The notes below the pieces were generated by a model. The model was not told the DNA's origin, made no database searches, and saw only the letters and a list, made by a program, of their open reading frames with translations. Shown in pieces: positions 57,138-64,000 of a DNA stretch of 64,000 nt. Numbering within the stretch: position 1 is the stretch's first letter; each line of letters begins with the position of its first letter. This DNA comes from Pseudolabrys sp. Root1462 (lineage in GTDB: Bacteria > Pseudomonadota > Alphaproteobacteria > Rhizobiales > Xanthobacteraceae), in NCBI RefSeq assembly GCF_001426945.1, contig NZ_LMFS01000001.1, positions 227,412 through 291,411 on the forward strand, written 5' to 3'. Both the position numbers and the translations under genes were made by a program.

Positions 57138-57860
57138 TCAGAAGGCGCGCAGCGGCTCCGCCGTGATGCCGAGTCGCTCGGCAACACGCCGGGCGCTTCT
57201 CTCGCGCCGTTGCGTCAGTTCTCGTATCCCGTCGCGGGCCCCGGCGAGTATGGCGGACGGGGCGGTTTCCGGGGTGCCGGCGTTGAAGGGTGGCTCCGGC
57301 GCATAGGCCATATAGAGCTGGATGTTCTCGGCCACCGCCTGGCCGCGCAGGGCGGCGGCGAGTTGCAGCGCGCCGTCGATGCCGGCGGTGACGCCGGCGG
57401 CGAAGATATAGTTGCCGTCCTTGACCACGCGCGCATTCACCGGCGTGGCACCGAACAGCGGCAGCAGGTGAAACGACGCCCAGTGCGTCGTCGCCTTGCG
57501 GCCGACCAGGAGGCCGGCGGCGCCGCACAGCAGGGCGCCGGTGCACACTGAGAACACCGCATGTGCGCCCTTGGCCTGGCGCGCGATCCAGTCGAGCACC
57601 TCGGCATTCTCCATCAGCCGCTCCTGGCCGAAGCCACCGGGCACATGCAGCACGTCGAGCTGCGGCGCGTCGGCCAACGTTGCGTCCGGCGTGATGCGCA
57701 GGCCCTTGATGTCCTTTACTGGCGCGGCCGTCGGCGCATAGAGCCGGTACGTCGCATTGGGGACGCGCGACAAGACCTCGAATGGGCCGGTCAGGTCGAT
57801 CTGGTCGAGATCGTCGAACAGCAGCGAGCCGATATTGAGGTGCTTGTCGGTGGCGAGCAT
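57138..57860 (-). CDS. DJ-1/PfpI-family protein, isonitrile-hydratase-like
   Basis: The 240-residue protein starts at MLATDKHLNIGSLLF. It has the DJ-1 fold with nucleophile Cys in FSVCTGALLCGAAGLL, and LDQIDLTGPFEVLSR near the start, as in isonitrile hydratase. A Glu near the start (in GPFEV) is conserved in that group. It is divergent, 51 bases away, from a GlxA-type regulator with the same fold in its N-terminal half, so it is likely its target. The substrate is unknown. Confidence 0.88.
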   Translation of the reverse strand: MLATDKHLNIGSLLFDDLDQIDLTGPFEVLSRVPNATYRLYAPTAAPVKDIKGLRITPDATLADAPQLDVLHVPGGFGQERLMENAEVLDWIARQAKGAHAVFSVCTGALLCGAAGLLVGRKATTHWASFHLLPLFGATPVNARVVKDGNYIFAAGVTAGIDGALQLAAALRGQAVAENIQLYMAYAPEPPFNAGTPETAPSAILAGARDGIRELTQRRERSARRVAERLGITAEPLRAF

Positions 57861-57911
57861 GGCGATCTCCAGGTTGCGGCTCCCGTCATAGGCCGTTACG
57901 CTCTGGCGGGA

Positions 57912-58901
57912 ATGACAAAGACCCCACGAATCCCGCCAAAGCCGCCGCGGCGCATCGAATTGCTGGCCTTTCCGGCGGTGCAGTTGCTCGACGTCGCCGG
58001 GCCGCTGCAGGTATTCGCCACCGCCAACGAAGCCGCCGTCAAGGCGGGATCGCCGCCGCCTTATGAAGTGCATGTCGTAGCTCGCGCCGCATCCATGGTG
58101 CGCAGTTCGAGCGGTCTTGCTTTGGCGAGCGAGAAGCTCCCCGCCGCGAAGCCGCCGCATACGCTGATCGTCGCCGGCGGCCCCGGCGTCGAAGCCGCCG
58201 CTGCCGACGGCGCCTTGCGTGACTGGTTGCGGCGCCGCGCGGCCAAGGCCGACCGCGTCTGTTCGGTGTGCACCGGCGCCTTCCTGCTCGGCGCCGCCGG
58301 GCTGCTCGATGGTCGCCGCGCCACGACGCATTGGTCCTATTGCGCCGAGCTCGCGACGCGCTTTCCGGCGATCCGGGTCGAGACCAATCCGATCTTCGTG
58401 CGCGACGGCAAGTACTGGACCTCGGCCGGTGTTACCGCCGGCATCGACCTGGCGCTGGCCCTGGTCGAGGAAGATCTCGGCCGCGCCATGGCGCTGGCGG
58501 TGGCGCGCTATCTCGTCGTCTTCCTGAAGCGGCCGGGCGGGCAGGCGCAATACAGCGCGTTGCTGTCGCTGCAATCGGCCGATGACCGGTTTACCGGTCT
58601 CAATGAATGGATCGGCCGCAATCTGTCGTCCGATCTTTCGCTACCGGCGCTCGCCGATCGCGCCGGCATGAGCGAGCGCAGCCTGATCCGCCATTACGTC
58701 AAGGCCAGGGGCCTGACCCCGGCGCGCGCCGTCGAGAAGCTGCGCGTCGAGGCGGCTTGCAATCTGATGACGAATGCGCGCTTGCCGCTCAAACGCGTGG
58801 CGCAACGCTGCGGCTTCGGCTCCGAGGAAACCATGCGCCGCAGCTTCCTGCGCCAGGTCAGGGTGTCACCGCAGGAATATCGCGCGCGCTTCGGCACGTA
58901 G
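57912..58901 (+). CDS. GlxA-family regulator (DJ-1-like domain plus AraC DNA-binding domain)
   Basis: The 329-residue protein starts at MTKTPRIPPKPPRRIE. Residues ~10-190 form a DJ-1/PfpI-like sensor domain with VCSVCTGAFLLGAAGLLDG. Residues ~220-329 are an AraC-type pair of helix-turn-helices, with LSLPALADRAGMSERSLIRH and LKRVAQRCGFGSEETMRRSF. It is predicted to control the divergent DJ-1 gene. The sensor domain resembles that gene's product through the shared VCTGA and RRATTHW/RKATTHW blocks, suggesting a common ancestor. The effector is unknown. Confidence 0.92.
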   Translation: MTKTPRIPPKPPRRIELLAFPAVQLLDVAGPLQVFATANEAAVKAGSPPPYEVHVVARAASMVRSSSGLALASEKLPAAKPPHTLIVAGGPGVEAAAADGALRDWLRRRAAKADRVCSVCTGAFLLGAAGLLDGRRATTHWSYCAELATRFPAIRVETNPIFVRDGKYWTSAGVTAGIDLALALVEEDLGRAMALAVARYLVVFLKRPGGQAQYSALLSLQSADDRFTGLNEWIGRNLSSDLSLPALADRAGMSERSLIRHYVKARGLTPARAVEKLRVEAACNLMTNARLPLKRVAQRCGFGSEETMRRSFLRQVRVSPQEYRARFGT

Positions 58902-58946
58902 CGGCGAAGCGCCGGCCGGCCGGCGATGGAATGGAAGACGTGACGT

Positions 58947-59468
58947 TCAGGCCGGACGCCACAACGTCACCAAGGCCCCGTCCTTGCCCTCGACCGGATC
59001 CCTGCCGGGCGCCGGCACCTGCGGGATGGTCTTCAGCGCCGCCTCGCGGTCGGCCGGCCGATCGCCGCGGCATAGATTGTAGGTGCCACTCGGCGGATAG
59101 CCACCGATGACGACCAGATCGGGCGAAGCCGCCAGCCGCTGATGCCCGGTGCCGGCCGGCAGCACCGCGATGTCGCCGGGCGCGAGCTCGAGCACCTCGC
59201 CGTTATCGCCGCCGAACCGCACCGTGGCGGTGCCGCGGGCGATGCCGAGCACCTCGTGGATCATCGAATGATAGTGCGCGTAGGGGAAGATGCCGTTGCG
59301 CCAGCGGTCATGGCCCCAGTCATTGGCGTCGAACAGCTTCTCGATCTCGGCTTCCGGATCGCGCGCAGCGGACAGATCGAGCGCGGCCTTATAGACCAGC
59401 ATCGGCAGCGCCGGGTTGTTCGGCACCGCGCCGTCGTCCTTGAAGAAATAGGTGATGGGCGTTTGCAT
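58947..59468 (-). CDS. Cupin-domain protein (YjlB-like)
   Basis: The 173-residue protein starts at MQTPITYFFKDDGAVPNNPA. The cupin metal/barrel segment is seen at FPYAHYHSMIHEVLGIARG and GDIAVLPAGTGHQRL, with His and Glu in the first motif. It resembles YjlB of Bacillus. The function is unknown. It starts 147 bases from the end of the orphan gene upstream. Confidence 0.82.
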   Translation of the reverse strand: MQTPITYFFKDDGAVPNNPALPMLVYKAALDLSAARDPEAEIEKLFDANDWGHDRWRNGIFPYAHYHSMIHEVLGIARGTATVRFGGDNGEVLELAPGDIAVLPAGTGHQRLAASPDLVVIGGYPPSGTYNLCRGDRPADREAALKTIPQVPAPGRDPVEGKDGALVTLWRPA

Positions 59469-59615
59469 GCGTTGGCAACGCGGCGCTTGCCGATCGGTTT
59501 CACCGAGCTTTCTCATAGGCATATTCGTTGGCGTTTTAGCGTAAGGTGAACCTGCTACTTCGTTGCATTGCGCTGCTTCAATCGTCCCACCGGCTAACCT
59601 AGATGGGAGCCGCCG

Positions 59616-60344
59616 CTATTTGAAAAGATCATCTAAGAAATTGATGCCTTTTGATTTCAGCCAAGTCGTGAACGCTTCACGTGCTGCTGTCGCCGCCACG
59701 CCAAGCGCGGCAGAACCAAATCGCTTTATCAGCCTGCTGAGGGGCTCAACAATAAATGCCTGCGCGTAGGCGAGGGATATGCTGGCCTCTTCTTTAAGCG
59801 TCTTTATCGCTACGGTTAGCTTGTCTTGGACGTAACGCCGTTCCTCAGGATGTTCGGCTGAGTAGCCGTTATCTCCGTGGACATCATCGATCACTTTTTC
59901 AAGCGTTTTAATGACTGAGTTCAAATTCGGATCAGTTCGATCTAAAGGGAGTGGCTCCCAGTCGGCGTTATCCTCTCTTGCATCTGGAATTTGGGTATGA
60001 AGGCCGTCTAGCAACTGATTGTAGTATTCATCCTCGAATTTTTCGACAAAGGATATTCCATACTTTGAAATTTTGTAGCCATCTACCTTGGCGGTATAAT
60101 TTGTCTCTGGGCCGATAGCGCCAAGTATGCTCGCCCGTGCTCGGGTTTCTGTTTCTTGAATCACTTTATTCGCTGAAATCAAGCCTTCAAGCTCAAGCTT
60201 GACGGCATTGGCGGGCTCAGATGGAATTCCGAGTCGAATTTCAGCAAATGGCACATACTCGTAGCCGTCGTCGAAGAAATGGCCATGCAGAAGCAGCAGA
60301 ATTTGATCGCTGAGCCGTTCCAAATTCAGGCGGCGACGATTCAT
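59616..60344 (-). CDS. Low-GC orphan protein (242 aa) directly downstream of carA
   Basis: The protein begins MNRRRLNLERLSDQILLLLH. Its N-terminal ~95 residues look like a winged-helix-type region: DDGYEYVPFAEIRLGIPSEP, then LELEGLISANKVIQE. A middle part with many acidic residues (GDNGYSAEHPEERRYVQDKL) and a C-terminal hydrophobic helix (FGSAALGVAATAAREAFTTW) follow. Base composition is clearly less GC-rich than carA and the cupin on its sides, and codon use differs. It starts 28 bases after the carA stop with a weak AGGAA ribosome site. I do not recognise the family. Import by transfer is likely. Confidence 0.78.
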   Translation of the reverse strand: MNRRRLNLERLSDQILLLLHGHFFDDGYEYVPFAEIRLGIPSEPANAVKLELEGLISANKVIQETETRARASILGAIGPETNYTAKVDGYKISKYGISFVEKFEDEYYNQLLDGLHTQIPDAREDNADWEPLPLDRTDPNLNSVIKTLEKVIDDVHGDNGYSAEHPEERRYVQDKLTVAIKTLKEEASISLAYAQAFIVEPLSRLIKRFGSAALGVAATAAREAFTTWLKSKGINFLDDLFK

Positions 60345-60372
60345 TTCTTTAGGTTCCTATTAACTCCACGCA

Positions 60373-61569
60373 TCAGGCCTTCTTCCTCGCGCGCATCAGT
60401 TCGACGAAGCGCTGGAACAGATAATGCGAGTCGCGCGGGCCGGGCGACGCCTCGGGGTGGTACTGCACCGAGAACACCGGCTTGTCCTTGAGCGCGATGC
60501 CGCAGTTCGAACCGTCGAACAGCGAGAAATGCGTCTGTTCGACATTCCCCGGCAGCGAGTCCTTGTCCACCGCGAAGCCGTGGTTCATCGACGTGATCTC
60601 GACCTTGCCGGTGGTCACGTCCTTGACCGGATGATTGGCGCCGTGGTGGCCCTGATGCATCTTCATCGTCACGCCGCCGAGCGCGAGGCCGAGCATCTGG
60701 TGGCCGAGGCAAATGCCGAAGGTCGGCGTGCCGGAGTTCACCACCTGCTTGATCACCGGCACCGCGTATTTGCCGGTCTCGGCCGGATCGCCGGGGCCGT
60801 TCGACAGGAAGATGCCGTCCGGCTTCAGCGCCACGATGTCCTCGTAGCTGGTGGTCGCCGGCACCACGGTGACTTTGCAGCCGGCGCTCGCCAGCAGGCG
60901 CAGGATGTTGCGTTTGATGCCGTAATCGACGGCGACGACGTGGAATTCCGGATCGGTCTGGCGGCCGTAGCCTTCGCCCCAGACCCACTCGGTCTCGTCC
61001 CAGGTGAAGCGCTGCGCCGAGGTCACCATCGGCACCAGATCCATGCCGACGAGGCCCGGCCACTCGCGGGCTTCCTTCTTCAACGCGTCGATGTCGAACT
61101 TGCCGTCGGGGGCATGCGCGATCACGGCGTTGGGCATGCCCTTCTCGCGGATCAGCGCGGTCAGCGCTCTTGTGTCGATGCCTGACAGGCCGATGATGCC
61201 GCGCGCCTTCAGCCAGTCGTTGAGCGGGCGGGTCGCGCGGTAGTTCGAAGCCTGGGTGATGTCGGTGCGCAGGATGACGCCGCAGGCGCCCGGGCGGGCC
61301 GCCATGTTCAGCGACTCGATGTCTTCCTCGTTGGTGCCGACATTGCCGATATGGGGGAAGGTGAAGGTAATAATCTGTCCGGCATAGGACGGGTCGGTGA
61401 GGATTTCCTCATAGCCCGTCATGGCGGTGTTGAAGCAGACCTCGCCGACGGCGTGGCCTTCGGCGCCGATGCCGAAACCTTCCAGCACGGTTCCATCGGC
61501 CAGCACGATGAGCGCGGTGGCCTTGGGCTCAGCCCAGGCCCCTACGGGGGCGGTTTTGTCCTGTGTCAT
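60373..61569 (-). CDS. carA: Carbamoyl-phosphate synthase small subunit
   Basis: The 398-residue protein has the CarA N-terminal domain ([20 protein letters not shown], then [21 protein letters not shown]) and a class I GATase domain with Cys in [17 protein letters not shown] and His/Glu in [12 protein letters not shown]. It supplies ammonia from glutamine to CarB. It is not next to carB, which lies 9 kb away. It is leftward, divergent from the bicupin gene, and is followed by the low-GC orphan. Confidence 0.97.
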   Translation of the reverse strand: MTQDKTAPVGAWAEPKATALIVLADGTVLEGFGIGAEGHAVGEVCFNTAMTGYEEILTDPSYAGQIITFTFPHIGNVGTNEEDIESLNMAARPGACGVILRTDITQASNYRATRPLNDWLKARGIIGLSGIDTRALTALIREKGMPNAVIAHAPDGKFDIDALKKEAREWPGLVGMDLVPMVTSAQRFTWDETEWVWGEGYGRQTDPEFHVVAVDYGIKRNILRLLASAGCKVTVVPATTSYEDIVALKPDGIFLSNGPGDPAETGKYAVPVIKQVVNSGTPTFGICLGHQMLGLALGGVTMKMHQGHHGANHPVKDVTTGKVEITSMNHGFAVDKDSLPGNVEQTHFSLFDGSNCGIALKDKPVFSVQYHPEASPGPRDSHYLFQRFVELMRARKKA

Positions 61570-61660
61570 AAGCCTCTTAGTTGCGTATTATGGCGGGCGA
61601 GGCAAGGGGCGGTTTAGGGCCGTCCCCGCGCATTTCGAATAGTGCAGGGAGGTCAGGGCG

Positions 61661-62788
61661 ATGACGGCGCAACCGAGACACGACCAGTACCGCGAAGACG
61701 TCGCCGGCCGCGCCAATGTCGAGGACACCGCCGACCTGGTGGCCTACTACAGCGATCTCGCAAAGGTCGAGGCCGCGGCGCTCTGGACCGTGGCCAACAA
61801 GATCGAGCCCTGGGAGCCGAAGTCCGAGTCGGTGCCGGTGCTGTGGCGCTACCGGGATCTGCGCGAGCCGGTGCTGCGCTCGCTCGAGCTGGTGGCGCCG
61901 GAAAAGGCCGGCCGCCGCGTCATCTATCTCAACAATCCCGGCCGGCGCGAACAGGCCGCCGCCGTCGGCTGGCTCTATTCCGGCCTGCAGGTGATGAAGG
62001 CGGGCGAAACCGCCTCGGCGCATCAGCATTCGGCTTCCGCCCTCAGGTTCATCATGGAAGGCAAGGGCGCCTATACCGTGGTCGACGGCCACAAGATGAC
62101 GCTCGGTGAAAACGACTTCGTGCTGACGCCGAACGGCTCATGGCACGAGCACGGCGTCGACGCTTCCGGCACCGACTGTATCTGGCAGGACGGCCTCGAC
62201 ATTCCGCTGGTCAATGCGCTGGAAGCCAATTTCTACAAGGTGCACCCCGACCTGAAGCAGCCCATCAGTTACGCCGTCGATGACGCGACGCTCACCTGGG
62301 GTGCGCCCGGTTTGCAGCCGGCAATGCAGGACTGGCAGAAGCCTTATTCGCCGCTTCTGAAATACGAGTGGGAGCCGACCTACGACGCACTGTCGAAATT
62401 TGCCAAGGCCACCGACGGCTCGCCGTTCGACGGCGTGCTGATGAACTACGTCAATCCGCAGACCGGCGGCCCGGTGATGCAGACTATCGGCGCCTCGATG
62501 CAGATGCTGCGCCCCGGTGAGAAGACGCGCGCCCACCGGCATACCGGCTCGTCGATCTATCAGTGCGCCAAGGGCGAGGGCTTTTCGATCATCGGCGGCA
62601 AGCGCTTCGACTGGAAGAAGCGCGACATCTTCTGCGTGCCGTCCTGGGCTTTCCATGAACACGGCAATTCTTCGTCGAGCGAGGACGCCTGTTTGTTCTG
62701 CTTTAACGATTTGCCGGTCATGCATGCCCTCGGCCTGTACCGCGAGGAAGCCTTCGGCGAGAACCAGGGCCACCAGCCGGTGACGTGA
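61661..62788 (+). CDS. Bicupin, gentisate/salicylate 1,2-dioxygenase-like
   Basis: The 375-residue protein has two cupin domains. The first has metal-site HQHSASALRFIMEGKGAYTV and NGSWHEHGVD, the second AHRHTGSSIYQCAKGEG and PSWAFHEHGN. This is the layout of gentisate 1,2-dioxygenases and salicylate 1,2-dioxygenases, which open the aromatic ring with Fe(II) and O2. No other ring-breakdown genes are near, so the substrate is open. Its stop overlaps the start of the next small gene (TGATG). Confidence 0.88.
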   Translation: MTAQPRHDQYREDVAGRANVEDTADLVAYYSDLAKVEAAALWTVANKIEPWEPKSESVPVLWRYRDLREPVLRSLELVAPEKAGRRVIYLNNPGRREQAAAVGWLYSGLQVMKAGETASAHQHSASALRFIMEGKGAYTVVDGHKMTLGENDFVLTPNGSWHEHGVDASGTDCIWQDGLDIPLVNALEANFYKVHPDLKQPISYAVDDATLTWGAPGLQPAMQDWQKPYSPLLKYEWEPTYDALSKFAKATDGSPFDGVLMNYVNPQTGGPVMQTIGASMQMLRPGEKTRAHRHTGSSIYQCAKGEGFSIIGGKRFDWKKRDIFCVPSWAFHEHGNSSSSEDACLFCFNDLPVMHALGLYREEAFGENQGHQPVT

Positions 62789-63015
62789 TGGACGGACTCT
62801 CGGCTTTCGGTCTATTCGCCGTCACGCTGATGGTGGTGTGCTATGCGTTCGACGAGCGCAGTCCGTGGGTCGTCCTGGTATTTGCCGCGGCCTGCGTATT
62901 GGGGTCGATCTACGGGTTTCTGCAGGGCGCCTGGCCCTTCGGGCTTGTCGAGGCGGTCTGGGCTGTGATTGCACTTTTCCGCTGGCGCGCGCGTGCCGCT
63001 GCGCCCGCAATATGA
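62788..63015 (+). CDS. Small membrane protein (75 aa)
   Basis: It starts at MDGLSAFGLF, where the ATG overlaps the bicupin stop by one base, so it is translationally coupled. Two or three hydrophobic segments (FGLFAVTLMVVCYAF, WVVLVFAAACVLGSIYGFLQ, LVEAVWAVIALFRW) fill almost the whole chain. It resembles small membrane proteins of a DUF type common in the group. The function is unknown. yqeY follows 12 bases later. Confidence 0.78.
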   Translation: MDGLSAFGLFAVTLMVVCYAFDERSPWVVLVFAAACVLGSIYGFLQGAWPFGLVEAVWAVIALFRWRARAAAPAI

Positions 63016-63027
63016 AGGAGAGATGAC

Positions 63028-63477
63028 TTGATCCGCGACGACATCAACAAGGCGCTGACCGAGGCGCAAAAGGCCAAGAACGAACGCACCGTGTCGACGC
63101 TGCGCATGGTCAATTCCACGCTGAAGAACGCCGACATCGAAGCGCGCACCACCGGCAAGCCGCTCGGCGATGCCGAGGTGCTCGGCATCCTGCAGAAGAT
63201 GATCAAGCAGCGCCAAGAGTCGGTCGAGATGTACAAGAAGGGTGGCCGCGCCGATCTGGTGAAGCAGGAGGAGGAAGAGATCGCCGTGATCTCCGCCTAT
63301 CTGCCGAAGCAGATGTCCGACGCCGAAGTGACCGCCGCGATCGAGGCCGCCATCGCGGAGACCGGCGCCGCCGGCATGAAGGACATGGGCAAGGTCATCG
63401 GCATCCTGCGCGGCAAATATGCCGGGCAGATGGACTTCGGCAAGGCGAGCGGGTTGGTGAAGGCGAAGCTGTCGTAA
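63028..63477 (+). CDS. yqeY: GatB/YqeY domain-containing protein
   Basis: The 149-residue protein starts at TTG 63028, with AAGGAGAG ending six bases upstream. The nearby ATG is followed at once by ACT TGA and cannot be used. The chain opens IRDDINKALTEAQKAKNERT and has the YqeY features EVLGILQKMIKQRQESVEMY and MKDMGKVIGILRGKYAG. The family resembles the tail domain of GatB, is thought to bind tRNA, and is often found before dnaG. It is the last gene of the bicupin unit. Confidence 0.93.
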   Translation: MIRDDINKALTEAQKAKNERTVSTLRMVNSTLKNADIEARTTGKPLGDAEVLGILQKMIKQRQESVEMYKKGGRADLVKQEEEEIAVISAYLPKQMSDAEVTAAIEAAIAETGAAGMKDMGKVIGILRGKYAGQMDFGKASGLVKAKLS

Positions 63478-63503
63478 TCTATCCGCTGATGCGGCGTCAC
63501 TCC

Positions 63504-63524
63504 CCGTTCATTCCCGCGCAAGCG
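63504..63524 (+). repeat. Dispersed intergenic repeat, copy 2
   Basis: These 21 bases are identical to 498-518. Here the following bases differ after a short stretch and the downstream hairpin is not conserved. It lies between yqeY and dnaG. Confidence 0.5.
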
Positions 63525-63600
63525 GCAATCCGGGTCGTTCTGGGCTGCGGCTTTGCCGGGCGAGCGGAGCGCCGGGCGGTCCCTCAGTCCTCGTGAAAGA

Positions 63601-63629
63601 AGGCCGGGCAATGCCCGGCCTCGTCTTTT
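63601..63629 (+). terminator. Intrinsic terminator downstream of yqeY
   Basis: A perfect 9-bp GC stem (63601-63609 with 63613-63621, loop AAT) is followed by CGTCTTTT. It should end the bicupin-yqeY transcript before dnaG. The remainder of the 328-base gap, 63525-63805, shows a possible dnaG promoter but no gene. Confidence 0.75.
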
Positions 63630-63767
63630 GCAGGCGCCGTCAGCGTTGCCCGGCTCCCCCGACGGCGGCTCTTGCCGCGCACCCCTGTGCATAACTAGGA
63701 AAACCCGCGAAAACCCGAGCGTTTCGGCCGCGCGGCTCCGGTTCGGGAAACGCCGCCCCGGACTCCC

Positions 63768-63773
63768 TATATT
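63768..63773 (+). promoter_or_regulatory. Possible -10 element of dnaG
   Basis: TATATT lies about 30 bases before the dnaG start, inside a small dyad (TCCCT..AGGGA). The -35 region is poor, so this is tentative. Confidence 0.4.
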
Positions 63774-63805
63774 AAGGGAGGTTCGAATCGGACTCATCCG
63801 CAGCC

Positions 63806-64000
63806 ATGCGCTTCACGCCACAGTTCCTCGAAGAGCTGAAATCCCGGCTTTCGGTCTCGGAAGTCGTGGGCCGCCGCGTCAAGCTCATCCGCTCGGGCCG
63901 CGAGTACAAAGGCCTGTCGCCATTCAACAAGGAGAAAACGCCGTCCTTCTTCGTCAATGACCAGAAGGAAGCCTGGTTCGATTTCTCCTCGGGCAAGAAC
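63806..64000 (+). CDS. dnaG: DNA primase DnaG, N-terminal part (3' end outside window)
   Basis: The first 65 codons are present. The frame starts MRFTPQFLEELKSRL and runs through SEVVGRRVKLIRSGREYKGL and SPFNKEKTPSF, the zinc-binding-domain region of bacterial primase. The usual CPFH ligands read SPFN, and the second pair position reads FDFSSGKN, so the zinc site looks lost, as in other Hyphomicrobiales. It makes RNA primers for replication. The start is the only ATG that keeps the family N-terminus. Confidence 0.95.
   Translation, partial: MRFTPQFLEELKSRLSVSEVVGRRVKLIRSGREYKGLSPFNKEKTPSFFVNDQKEAWFDFSSGKN

Noticed and set aside
60373-61569. carA considered as part of an operon with carB
   Set aside because: They are 9 kb apart with several genes and opposite-strand units between them, so they are separate transcripts.

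Overview
The window looks like a chromosomal segment of a high-GC alphaproteobacterium of the order Hyphomicrobiales, closest in style to Bradyrhizobium, Pseudolabrys and other Xanthobacteraceae. The evidence is a dnaG whose zinc-knuckle ligands are replaced, phasins, a PdhS/DivJ/PleC-like PAS kinase, a tRNA-His with A73 and no encoded G-1, a fused LivM-LivG subunit, and the carA/greA/carB/yqeY/dnaG neighbourhood. The taxonomic call is inference from gene content. No phage, insertion sequence or CRISPR array is visible.

Layout. 1-477 is the 3' end of a GMC oxidoreductase. 568-5465 is a leftward Liv-type ABC importer (Tat-exported binding protein, LivH, fused LivM-LivG, LivF). 5.9-10.3 kb holds small and membrane proteins (MFS carrier, MgtC-like, LtrA-like). 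10.3-16.1 kb is a probable malonate module: family III CoA-transferase, TRAP transporter and malonyl-CoA decarboxylase. 16.1-17.8 kb holds an SDR and a class I glutamine amidotransferase. 18.0-21.7 kb is glpD, a lone receiver protein and glpK. 21.7-26.5 kb is an AsmA-like protein and a ferric-iron importer lacking a nearby ATPase. 26.8-30.5 kb has a DUF1194 protein and a PAS histidine kinase. 30.7-31.9 kb has two phasins, the second behind a promoter with two TGC-repeat PhaR-like boxes. A tRNA-His, an MFS carrier and an L,D-transpeptidase follow. At 35.93-36.05 kb there is a strong candidate small RNA with its own promoter and terminator.

From 36.2 to 47.1 kb the region is more accessory. It holds an EamA transporter with a histidine-rich tail, LysR-trxB, an Lrp regulator, a frameshifted DUF3494 (ice-binding-like) autotransporter followed by a decayed copy of the Lrp 3' end, a split chromate transporter, a one-cysteine Asp/Glu-racemase-fold enzyme, an unrecognised membrane protein with a threefold approximately 50-residue repeat, and a YciI gene broken by an amber codon. 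From 47.2 kb the core genes greA and carB resume, then corA, a YihY protein, an AtuA pair and an odd tRNA-Cys with an enlarged anticodon arm. These are followed by a divergent DJ-1/GlxA pair, cupins, a low-GC orphan directly downstream of carA, carA, a gentisate-dioxygenase-like bicupin, yqeY and the start of dnaG.

Functional links. The TRAP transporter, malonyl-CoA decarboxylase and CoA-transferase fit import, activation and decarboxylation of malonate to acetyl-CoA. glpK and glpD give glycerol to dihydroxyacetone phosphate. The phasins imply polyhydroxyalkanoate storage. The most unusual items are the tRNA-Cys variant, the candidate sRNA, the repeat protein at 44.7 kb and the broken autotransporter with its Lrp scar.
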